Shown: positions 1 through 5,620 of the stretch, one piece after another
Layout: every line of letters begins with the position of its first letter
How positions within the stretch are numbered: the stretch's first letter is position 1
Assembly: GCA_009930445.1 (NCBI GenBank)
Contig: RZYD01000136.1
Span: 1-6,491 of the forward strand
Direction of reading: 5' to 3'
Length of the DNA stretch: 6,491 bases
From: Bacteroidia bacterium
GTDB lineage: Bacteria; Bacteroidota; Bacteroidia; Bacteroidales; BM520
The notes under the pieces: generated by a model
What the model saw: only the letters and a program-made list of their open reading frames with translations
What the model was told of the DNA's origin: nothing
Databases searched by the model: none
Position numbers and translations under genes: made by a program

Positions 1-962
1 GCAACAATCTCTTCGGGTTGCAACTGTTCCATGCAATGAAAATGCAACCTGGGGCACTTCTCAAAACCCAGCTTTGAACAAGGCCTGCACTTTACATCCA
101 GGGCTTCAATTATTACACTGCGTTGCCTGTATTGCGAAGGAAGATAAGGATACATACCAAAAGCGGGTACTGTACTGCCCCACAAAGAAACAATATTCTT
201 CCGGTATGCCGCTGCAATGTGCATCATACCTGTATCGTGGGAGACAACTGCAGCTGCATACCGGATCACCTCAGCGGATTCATTCAGGCTTAAACGGCCG
301 CAAAGGTCAGTCACCTGATTCACCGACAACCGGGCCAAAGCCTCTCCCGTTTTACGGTCCTCTGACCCCCCCAGGAGCACCACAGGAAAAATCAGCTGAT
401 TGCACACTTTCAACAATTTATCCAATGGAAGTCGTTTTGTTGCATGTTGGCCTCCTACAGCCATAACAACATATTTATTTGATTGCAACCTGGAACTAAA
501 ATTAACCAAAGCCTTCCTCTCTTCACCCGAAAAATAATCCAGTCCCTCATCATCACGCTGTGCAATAAACTTCGACGCCGTATCAAGGTAACGATCGACA
601 ATATGCTTTTCAGGAAGAAAATTCAATTTTAAATTGACCAGCAACCACTTATAAAAATTAAGCTTATGAAACGAACGCGCCGGTTTTCGCAAGGCTGCCT
701 TCACTTTAAAGGATCGAAAATTTCTGTGTAAATCAATAACAAAATCAATATTCTCAATACGCACCTGCTGTAGGGTACGCGATAAAGAATCTGATAAAAT
801 AAATATTCCTGAAAGGTAAGGGTTATGGATTAAAATTTCACGGTATTTCTCTTTCGTAAGATAATAAACATCATGGCCATTTTTAGCCAACATCCGTACG
901 ACCGGAGTAGTAAGTACAATATCGCCGATCGAACTAAAGCGGATAATCAGAATCTTCGCCAT
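1..962 (-). CDS. Glycosyltransferase family 9 protein (heptosyltransferase-like), C-terminus cut by window edge
   Basis: I translated this frame by hand; it is open from ATG 962 to the left edge, giving 320 residues and no stop. The family transfers heptose or another sugar from a nucleotide donor onto lipopolysaccharide core or a related surface glycan at the cytoplasmic face of the inner membrane. Seen: an N-terminal Rossmann start MAKILIIRFSSIGDIVLTTP with the family's SxGD motif (residues 11-14), a second beta strand VVLLGGSEDR near 194-203, and the donor-site signature SHDTGMMHIAAA at 241-252 (Asp243, Gly245, His248). A cysteine cluster C292-x2-C295-x7-C303-x6-C310 lies near the end. Family members are usually about 340-350 residues, so perhaps 20-30 are missing. 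The start is supported by the motif near residue 1 and a promoter box just upstream. It is divergent from the tatD-family gene. The acceptor sugar cannot be told from sequence. Confidence 0.9.
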   Translation of the reverse strand, partial: MAKILIIRFSSIGDIVLTTPVVRMLAKNGHDVYYLTKEKYREILIHNPYLSGIFILSDSLSRTLQQVRIENIDFVIDLHRNFRSFKVKAALRKPARSFHKLNFYKWLLVNLKLNFLPEKHIVDRYLDTASKFIAQRDDEGLDYFSGEERKALVNFSSRLQSNKYVVMAVGGQHATKRLPLDKLLKVCNQLIFPVVLLGGSEDRKTGEALARLSVNQVTDLCGRLSLNESAEVIRYAAAVVSHDTGMMHIAAAYRKNIVSLWGSTVPAFGMYPYLPSQYRQRSVIIEALDVKCRPCSKLGFEKCPRLHFHCMEQLQPEEIV

Positions 963-969
963 AAGGATG

Positions 970-977
970 CAAAGATA
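970..977 (-). promoter_or_regulatory. Bacteroidota-type -7 box for the glycosyltransferase gene
   Basis: Read on the minus strand the bases are TATCTTTG, an exact match to the TAnnTTTG consensus used by the primary sigma factor of Bacteroidota. The box ends 7 bases before the ATG at 962, which predicts a leader of only a few bases. The upstream partner (TTG-type) is weak: the nearest candidate is at 996-994, with a short 16-base spacing. No Shine-Dalgarno sequence fits in the short leader. Confidence 0.55.
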
Positions 978-1067
978 AGGAATACCCTTGAATCAACAGA
1001 ATGAAATCAACGAACCGGGTCAGAAGAAGTATTTGTTTAAATTGTAAGGTGAAATGCAGCGAATTTT

Positions 1068-1075
1068 TACTTTTG
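1068..1075 (+). promoter_or_regulatory. Bacteroidota-type -7 box for the tatD-ansA operon, 4 bases before the ATG
   Basis: The bases TACTTTTG match TAnnTTTG exactly. A TTG at 1042-1044 could be the upstream element, with a long 23-base spacing. The box ends only 4 bases before the ATG at 1080. Transcription from such boxes normally begins a few bases downstream of the final G, so the start of the message should fall at or next to the A of the start codon. The start codon itself is fixed independently (see the gene entry). Confidence 0.6.
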
Positions 1076-1079
1076 CACT

Positions 1080-1856
1080 ATGGTTTTTACCGATACACAT
1101 ACCCATTTATATTTAGATGCCTTTAACAACGACCGCAACGAAGTCATTCAGAAGGCAATACAGGTAGGCGTTCACTACCATTTGCTGCCAAATATTAATA
1201 CAGCGAGCATTGAACCGATGCTGGAAGTATGCAAGACCTATCCGGAAAACTGCTTTCCAATGATTGGGCTCCATCCCACTTCTGTACATGAAAACTATCA
1301 ACAAGAGATAACGGCCATTGAAGAGGCCATCGACCGACATAATTTTGTTGCCATTGGCGAAATAGGGATAGATCTATACTGGGATAAAAAATTCTTTAAT
1401 GAACAAAAAAAAATCTTCAAATTCCAGCTGGAATTAGCACTGGACCTAAACCTACCCGTGGCAATTCACACTCGTGAAAGTATGGAGGAAACACTGGAAA
1501 TCCTTATGTTACCGGCCTACAAGGAGCTAAAGGGAGTACTTCATTGCTTCAGTGGCAGCTTGGAACAGGCCAAAAAAGCCATTGATCTCGGTTTTTGCCT
1601 GGGAGTTGGTGGTGTTATTACTTTTAAAAATTCCGGATTAAAACAAGTAATCCGTAATATTCCTCTGCATTCGATTCTACTGGAAACCGATGCGCCATAT
1701 CTTGCACCGGTGCCTTTCCGCGGCAGTCGGAACGAAGGAAGTTACATTCCTGTGATTGCGTCCCATCTGGCCGATGTTTACCAAACCGATCGGGAGCAGA
1801 TAGCCCGGATTACAACCGAAAACGCTTTTAGCCTATTTCATCTGAAGCAACACTAA
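1080..1856 (+). CDS. TatD-family metal-dependent hydrolase (putative DNase)
   Basis: This is a 258-residue cytoplasmic TIM-barrel hydrolase, the usual length for the TatD/YcfH family, whose characterised members are metal-dependent 3'-5' exonucleases or phosphoesterases. All expected metal ligands are visible: His7 and His9 in DTHTHL, Glu94 in GEIGID, His130 in AIHTRES, His155 in HCFSGS and Asp204 in ETDAPYLAP. The RG-x-RNE motif follows at 214-219, with Gly220 where many relatives have Pro. The start is unambiguous: the next Met is at residue 47, after the essential HxH, and no ATG, GTG or TTG lies in frame between it and the TGA at 1050-1052. There is no Shine-Dalgarno sequence, and the promoter box sits 4 bases upstream. 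The asparaginase gene begins 3 bases after the stop, implying one operon. Which paralogue (TatD, YcfH or YjjV type) this is cannot be decided, so no symbol is given. Confidence 0.95.
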   Translation: MVFTDTHTHLYLDAFNNDRNEVIQKAIQVGVHYHLLPNINTASIEPMLEVCKTYPENCFPMIGLHPTSVHENYQQEITAIEEAIDRHNFVAIGEIGIDLYWDKKFFNEQKKIFKFQLELALDLNLPVAIHTRESMEETLEILMLPAYKELKGVLHCFSGSLEQAKKAIDLGFCLGVGGVITFKNSGLKQVIRNIPLHSILLETDAPYLAPVPFRGSRNEGSYIPVIASHLADVYQTDREQIARITTENAFSLFHLKQH

Positions 1857-1859
1857 ACC

Positions 1860-2900
1860 ATGGAAAATTCAAACCCCGCAATCCTCGCAATTTACACAGG
1901 TGGCACCATAGGGATGATTAAGGATCTGCAAACCGGTGCACTTACTCCATTTAATTTCGATGGAATTTACACCCAGATGCCGGAGTTAAAAGATATGGCT
2001 TATCGCGTCGATTGTCATTCCTTCGACCCGCTCATCGATTCTTCCGATATGAACCCATCATTTTGGGTACAGCTGGCCGAAGTAATTGAAAAAAATTATG
2101 AAGCTTACGACGGATTCGTAGTATTACATGGCAGCGATACAATGGCCTACAGTGCCTCCATGATGAGTTTTATGCTGGAAAACCTAAATAAACCCGTAAT
2201 TTTTACCGGCTCACAACTGCCCTTAGGCATGTTACGCAGCGATGGACGGGAAAACTTCATAACAGCCATTGAAATAGCTGCAGCAATTATTGACGATACC
2301 CCTGTGGTGCCTGAAGTGGCCATCTATTTCGAAAATCAACTTTTTCGGGGAAACCGGGCACACAAATTCAACGCAGAACATTTCGATGCCTTTTTATCGG
2401 TGAACTATCCGGTATTGGCGGAAGCCGGAGTGCATATCAAGTATTATCCCGATCGGATACTAAAACCCAATTTTAAAAAACTTAAAGTACACAAAACACT
2501 CAATAACAAAATCGCTTTGTTAAAACTCTTTCCGGGAATCCGCGAAGAAGTAATGAAAGCTATGGTAAATGCTGAAGGGCTTGAAGCCATTATTCTGGAG
2601 ACCTTCGGGAGTGGCAATGCACCCACTGAGCGATGGTTTATCGAACAACTCAAAGCTGCCCGTCAAAAAGGAATTATCGTATTTAATGTCACACAATGCA
2701 AAGGTGGCTCGGTAGAAATCGGAAAATATGCAGCTAGTCTCGATATGGGCAAAATTGGGGTAGTGGGCGGCTATGATATCACAACGGAAGCCGCACTTGC
2801 CAAAATGATGTACCTGCTGGGCCGGGGCCTCAGCCGGGAGGAAACCACGACCCTGCTACAAAAGCCCCTGCGTGGCGAAATGACAATAAATAAAGAATAA
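1860..2900 (+). CDS. ansA: Type I (cytoplasmic) L-asparaginase
   Basis: The enzyme hydrolyses L-asparagine to aspartate and ammonia. The 346-residue length and lack of a signal peptide fit the cytoplasmic type I form (AnsA) rather than the periplasmic type II. Seen: the nucleophile motif YTGGTIGM at 12-19 with Thr16 as the probable nucleophile; the second catalytic motif HGSDTM at 90-95, with Ser92 in the place of the usual Thr, followed by Asp93; the conserved loop GSQLPLGMLRSDGREN at 117-132; and RGNRAHK at 163-169, supplying the catalytic Lys169. Cys280 in NVTQCKGG aligns with the cysteine of the allosteric asparagine site of E. coli AnsA, but His168 stands where that enzyme has an allosteric-site Thr. 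The start follows the tatD-family stop by 3 bases with no clear Shine-Dalgarno sequence, so translation is probably coupled. No convincing terminator follows. Confidence 0.95.
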   Translation: MENSNPAILAIYTGGTIGMIKDLQTGALTPFNFDGIYTQMPELKDMAYRVDCHSFDPLIDSSDMNPSFWVQLAEVIEKNYEAYDGFVVLHGSDTMAYSASMMSFMLENLNKPVIFTGSQLPLGMLRSDGRENFITAIEIAAAIIDDTPVVPEVAIYFENQLFRGNRAHKFNAEHFDAFLSVNYPVLAEAGVHIKYYPDRILKPNFKKLKVHKTLNNKIALLKLFPGIREEVMKAMVNAEGLEAIILETFGSGNAPTERWFIEQLKAARQKGIIVFNVTQCKGGSVEIGKYAASLDMGKIGVVGGYDITTEAALAKMMYLLGRGLSREETTTLLQKPLRGEMTINKE

Positions 2901-3044
2901 CGATGAACAATGGCAAATAGTATAGGAATACGCATTGCAAAAAAATGTAGTAGGTGGCTGGAATTAAAACTATTTGATTTTTATTTGTATGGATTTTTTG
3001 TAATTTAGCCCCCGCGATTGTGTACATCAGGTAGATGCACAACA
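2901..3044. other. Intergenic region between ansA and tRNA-Ser
   Basis: These 144 AT-rich bases contain no credible gene. The only structure noted is a weak imperfect hairpin: CAATG at 2908-2912 can pair with CATTG at 2933-2937, with a nested GTAT/ATAC stem inside. It is followed by an A-run rather than a T-run, so it is not a convincing terminator for ansA. The right part carries the probable tRNA promoter. The reverse-strand frame through here is an artefact of the tRNA. Confidence 0.6.
3001..3008 (+). promoter_or_regulatory. Probable -7 box of the tRNA-Ser promoter
   Basis: TAATTTAG differs by one base from TAnnTTTG and sits 36 bases before the mature tRNA, a sensible place for a precursor start. 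TTTG runs lie upstream at 2973-2976 and 2984-2987, but neither has the ideal spacing (24 and 13 bases), so the upstream element is uncertain. Confidence 0.4.
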
Positions 3045-3132
3045 GGAGAGATGACCGAGTGGCTGAAGGTGCACGCCTGGAAAGCGTGTGTACGCCAAAA
3101 GTGTACCGCGGGTTCGAATCCCGCTCTCTCCG
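3045..3132 (+). tRNA. tRNA-Ser (anticodon GGA)
   Basis: The full cloverleaf can be drawn by eye. The acceptor stem GGAGAGA (3045-3051) pairs with TCTCTCC (3125-3131), with discriminator G3132. The anticodon stem is CACGC (3072-3076) with GCGTG (3084-3088), around the loop CTGGAAA and anticodon GGA (3079-3081), which reads UCC and UCU. The long variable arm that marks class II serine tRNAs is present: GTACGC (3090-3095) pairs with GTGTAC (3101-3106), including one G-T pair. The T arm is GCGGG/CCCGC around TTCGAAT (3108-3124). CCA is not encoded (the flank is CAA), so it must be added after transcription. Confidence 0.97.
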
Positions 3133-3215
3133 CAAAAACGGAACATTGTTCTTGAAATTACTGCTAAAATCAGATAAAAACAACTTAAATTATTTAACAT
3201 CAATTCTTTTCAATC
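3133..3215 (+). other. Leader region between tRNA-Ser and exbB
   Basis: These 83 AT-rich bases contain no gene. I find no TAnnTTTG box, no T-run terminator after the tRNA and no Shine-Dalgarno sequence before the ATG at 3216. A short perfect inverted repeat, GAACA-T-TGTTC, lies at 3141-3151. The exbB operon therefore either uses a promoter I cannot recognise or is partly read through from the tRNA promoter. Confidence 0.5.
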
Positions 3216-4043
3216 ATGAAAAAATTAATCGCCTTTTTGTCAGTCGCAATACTGCTGTCAATCGGACTTAACCAGTCAGTCCTTGCACAGGTAGAACAGA
3301 CTAACGACCCTGCAGCGCAAGAAATGGTTGCTGCCAATGACTCTACCCTGGTAACGGATAGCAGTGTTGCAGAAGCATCTACTATGCTAATAGAAGACGA
3401 AGCACCGGTGAAAAAAACTTTTCATCAGGTGTTAAAAGAAAAATTCATTGAAGGGGGTGCCGGATTCATGGCTATCGTACTTCTGTGTCTTATCTTTGGT
3501 TTAGCGCTTTCTATTGAAAGGATTATCTATCTGAACCTTTCTACCACCAACACCACAAAACTTCTCAACCAGGTTGAAAACGCCATCGAAACTGAAGGCT
3601 TACAAGCTGCTAAAGAAGTATGTAAAAATACCCGTGGCCCCGTTGCCGGTATTTTCTTCCAGGGATTGGATAAATACGACGAAGGAATTGATATGGTTGA
3701 GAAATCCATCGTTTCCTACGGTGGTGTCCTCACCGGCCGTCTCGAAAAAGGACTGAGTTGGATCGCACTCTTTATCGCCCTGGCTCCCAACCTCGGATTT
3801 ATGGGTACGGTAATCGGGATGATCGCTGCCTTTGATAACATCGCCGTTGTAGGTGACATCTCTCCCGCTGTTGTGGCTGATGGTATTAAAGTAGCCCTCC
3901 TAACTACCGTGTTCGGTCTTATCACTGCAGTAATTCTTCAGATTTTCTACAATTACTGCGTTGCAAAAATTGATAGCCTCGTTAATGATATGGAAGATTC
4001 CACAATCTCCCTCATTGATATTCTTTCTAAAAACAAAAAATAA
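3216..4043 (+). CDS. exbB: ExbB/TolQ/MotA-type proton-channel subunit with signal-peptide-like N-terminus
   Basis: This is the pentameric channel subunit of an inner-membrane motor that converts proton flow into work on TonB-type partners. It has 275 residues. Residues 1-24 (MKKLIAFLSVAILL... to SVLA) look like a cleavable signal peptide, followed by an acidic, Ala/Ser/Thr-rich periplasmic stretch to about residue 65. Three membrane helices follow, at about 83-105, 180-203 and 225-248, with the usual large cytoplasmic loop between the first two. The core signature APNLGFMGTVIGMIAAF (190-206) contains Thr198, and TM3 contains ALLTTVFGL (227-235) with Thr231; these align with the two channel threonines of E. 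coli ExbB. E. coli ExbB lacks a cleaved N-terminal extension, but such extensions are common in Bacteroidota homologues. The start is the ATG that gives a complete signal sequence. First gene of a four-gene operon. Confidence 0.93.
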   Translation: MKKLIAFLSVAILLSIGLNQSVLAQVEQTNDPAAQEMVAANDSTLVTDSSVAEASTMLIEDEAPVKKTFHQVLKEKFIEGGAGFMAIVLLCLIFGLALSIERIIYLNLSTTNTTKLLNQVENAIETEGLQAAKEVCKNTRGPVAGIFFQGLDKYDEGIDMVEKSIVSYGGVLTGRLEKGLSWIALFIALAPNLGFMGTVIGMIAAFDNIAVVGDISPAVVADGIKVALLTTVFGLITAVILQIFYNYCVAKIDSLVNDMEDSTISLIDILSKNKK

Positions 4044-4060
4044 GAAGAGGATCCCATACC

Positions 4061-4519
4061 ATGAGTAAATTAATCCATACAATATTCAGAATCATCTCCG
4101 TCATCTTTATCCTGCTCGGCGTATTTCTTATCGCTATGGTCTGGATAAAAGGTGATGCCGCAATTAAAGGAGATGTTACGCTGCAAAACAGGATTTTGAC
4201 CCCGTTTATCACCATGACGATGGTCGAACTTGTACTGTGTGCGTTTCTGGCCCTCTTTTTCCCGATCTTCTTTATCGGAAAAAGCGGTAAAAGCCTGATA
4301 AAAATTCTCATCTTCGTTGTCGTACTGGCCATTATCGCCGCAATTGCCTATTTCGGCCTTGCAGGAAACCAGTTCACACCAGAAGAAATGCAACGCCTCA
4401 AAGTTACTGCTGAAGTATCACGGTTAGTGGGCGCAGCCATCTATTTTACATACATCCTCGGTGGAGCGGCTGTGCTTACAATCCTCTATTCCGGTGCAGC
4501 GAGTATGTTTAAAAAATAA
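4061..4519 (+). CDS. Uncharacterised four-helix membrane protein inside the exbB-exbD operon
   Basis: I do not recognise a named family. The 152-residue product has four predicted membrane helices, at about 8-28, 46-72, 79-101 and 122-146. With basic residues at the N-terminus (MSK...) and C-terminus (FKK), both ends are probably cytoplasmic. The loop between helices 1 and 2 is short and polar (KGDAAIKGDVTLQNR), helices 2 and 3 are joined by a basic GKSGKS turn, and helices 3 and 4 by an amphipathic stretch (GNQFTPEEMQRLKVTAE). There is no signal peptide and no obvious catalytic motif. The gene starts 17 bases after exbB, with a purine-rich GAAGAGG (4044-4050) as a possible ribosome site, and ends 6 bases before exbD. 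This places it in the motor operon and suggests an accessory, assembly or regulatory subunit; that role is inference. Confidence 0.85.
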   Translation: MSKLIHTIFRIISVIFILLGVFLIAMVWIKGDAAIKGDVTLQNRILTPFITMTMVELVLCAFLALFFPIFFIGKSGKSLIKILIFVVVLAIIAAIAYFGLAGNQFTPEEMQRLKVTAEVSRLVGAAIYFTYILGGAAVLTILYSGAASMFKK

Positions 4520-4525
4520 TGTATT

Positions 4526-5098
4526 ATGGCCAAAAGAATCACGGAAATAAATGCAAGCTCAATGGCGGATATCGCCTTCCTGCTCCTGATCTTCTTCCTG
4601 GTTACCACAACCATGGATATTGATACAGGGATTGCACGAAGACTGCCCCCGCCTTTGCCGGAAAATGTTGACCCGCCTGATGTAAAAGACAGGAATATCT
4701 TTACCGTTCTTGTTAGTAAGAGCGACCGCCTGATGATCGACGGCAAACCGGGAGATATCCGGGCCCTTAAAGATCAGGCCAAAGAATTTCTGGCAAACCC
4801 TGCCAATAGTATTGACCTCCCCGAAAAGGAGATGAAACAAATCGATTACCTCGGTGAAGTATCCGTTTCAAAAGGAATTATTTCATTGAAAAACGACAGG
4901 GGTACATCATATGATATGTATATTCAGGTGCAGGATGCCCTCACTGCTGCCGTTAGCGAACTTCGTGACGAACTTTCCATGGAAAAATTCGGCATTAAAT
5001 TTACTGACCTTAGCAATGAGGACTATATTGATGCTATCAAATCTGCTATCCCTGTTTCCATATCAGAAGCTGAACCTGAAAACATAGGAGATAATTAA
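4526..5098 (+). CDS. exbD: ExbD/TolR-type motor subunit, first paralogue (long form)
   Basis: A single-pass inner-membrane protein that sits within the ExbB pentamer and carries the proton-responsive aspartate. It has 190 residues, against about 140 for E. coli ExbD. Residues 1-14 are cytoplasmic; the membrane helix runs at about 13-30 (MADIAFLLLIFFLVTTTM), with Asp15 matching the essential membrane Asp of ExbD/TolR. A proline-rich segment (RLPPPLPENVDPPD, 39-52) leads into the periplasmic domain. That domain carries an extra stretch of roughly 85-130, and the C-terminus is acidic (EAEPENIGDN). The ATG is 6 bases after the previous stop, with no clear Shine-Dalgarno sequence, so coupling is likely. 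It differs clearly from the next gene and is not a recent duplicate. Confidence 0.92.
   Translation: MAKRITEINASSMADIAFLLLIFFLVTTTMDIDTGIARRLPPPLPENVDPPDVKDRNIFTVLVSKSDRLMIDGKPGDIRALKDQAKEFLANPANSIDLPEKEMKQIDYLGEVSVSKGIISLKNDRGTSYDMYIQVQDALTAAVSELRDELSMEKFGIKFTDLSNEDYIDAIKSAIPVSISEAEPENIGDN
5086..5090 (+). promoter_or_regulatory. Shine-Dalgarno sequence of the second exbD
   Basis: AGGAG lies 9 bases before the ATG at 5100, inside the last codons of the first exbD. It is the only clear Shine-Dalgarno match in the window; other starts rely on AT-rich leaders or close coupling. Confidence 0.55.
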
Positions 5099-5099
5099 T

Positions 5100-5561
5100 A
5101 TGGGACGTTTTGGAATAAAAAAACAAAAGGGTACACCTGGAATTTCAACCTCCTCGCTGCCTGACATTATCTTCATGCTGCTCTTCTTCTTTATGGTCGC
5201 TACTACCATGAGAGAAACAACACCCCTCGTGAAAGTGTCGCCTCCTTATGCCTTTGAAGTGCAAAAACTGGAAAAGAAATCCCTGGTGAGTTATATCATG
5301 ATCGGCCCTCCAAGCAATAAAAAACTGGGTACGGAATCCCGTATTCAACTGAACGATCGCCTGGCAACAACCGATGATATCCAAAACTTTATCATCGCAG
5401 AACGCGAATCCCGCGACGAGATCGACCGAAAATTCCTTACCACTTCACTGAAGGTTGACAAAGAAGTTAAAATGGGTATCGTGACAGATGTAAAACAGGA
5501 ATTACGCCAAATTGGCGCTTTCAAAATTAACTACTCAACACGTAAGGGCGTTAATAAATAA
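5100..5561 (+). CDS. exbD: ExbD/TolR-type motor subunit, second paralogue (short form)
   Basis: A second ExbD-type subunit of 153 residues, close to the classical length. A longer basic cytoplasmic tail (MGRFGIKKQKGTPG) precedes the membrane helix at about 20-37 (LPDIIFMLLFFFMVATTM), where Asp22 is the conserved membrane aspartate. The periplasmic part ends in TSLKVDKEVKMGIVTDVKQE (115-134) and RQIGAFKINYST, which resembles the classical ExbD C-terminal fold (LK-x-D-x-x-x-x-G-x-V-x-D-V-x-x-x-L-R). The start is 1 base after the first exbD stop and is preceded by AGGAG. Translation ends in tandem TAA TAA codons (5559-5564). Because both ExbDs keep the aspartate, both are probably active subunits rather than one being a decayed copy. 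Confidence 0.93.
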   Translation: MGRFGIKKQKGTPGISTSSLPDIIFMLLFFFMVATTMRETTPLVKVSPPYAFEVQKLEKKSLVSYIMIGPPSNKKLGTESRIQLNDRLATTDDIQNFIIAERESRDEIDRKFLTTSLKVDKEVKMGIVTDVKQELRQIGAFKINYSTRKGVNK

Positions 5562-5583
5562 TAATCGCTTTATGGTGATTTTC

Positions 5584-5616
5584 AAAAGAGGGTTTCGAAA
5601 ACGATCCCCTCTTTTT
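5584..5616. terminator. Bidirectional rho-independent terminator between exbD and the CPBP protease gene
   Basis: AAAAGAGGG (5584-5592) pairs with CCCTCTTTT (5607-5615) to form a 9-bp stem. An inner TCG/CGA helix around an AAAA loop extends it. The plus strand ends in a T-run (5612-5616), and the minus strand also reads CCCTCTTTT then GAAAAT. The hairpin begins 22 bases after the exbD stop and lies 4 bases beyond the stop of the convergent gene, so it can serve both. Confidence 0.85.
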
Positions 5617-5620
5617 GCTT

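Noticed and set aside
74..466. Plus-strand 130-residue frame
   Set aside because: It is antisense to the glycosyltransferase, whose motifs run unbroken across the same bases; the composition (Pro/Leu/Gln rich) is typical of a shadow frame.
1405..1413. A9 tract inside the tatD-family gene as a programmed slippage site
   Set aside because: It encodes a normal Gln-Lys-Lys stretch, the downstream frame is intact and carries the remaining catalytic residues, and no stimulatory structure or alternative product is evident.
2908..2937. Possible terminator hairpin after ansA
   Set aside because: The stem is only five A/T-rich pairs with a long interrupted loop, and it is followed by A residues rather than T residues on the plus strand.
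2830..3183. Reverse-strand 117-residue frame containing a RDSNPR...SRRAPSA stretch
   Set aside because: This is the well-known artefact of translating a serine tRNA gene and its flanks on the opposite strand. It overlaps the tRNA fully and the end of ansA.
3035..3271. Plus-strand 78-residue frame across the tRNA and into exbB
   Set aside because: It reads through the structural tRNA and overlaps the exbB start in another frame; no family resemblance and no ribosome site.
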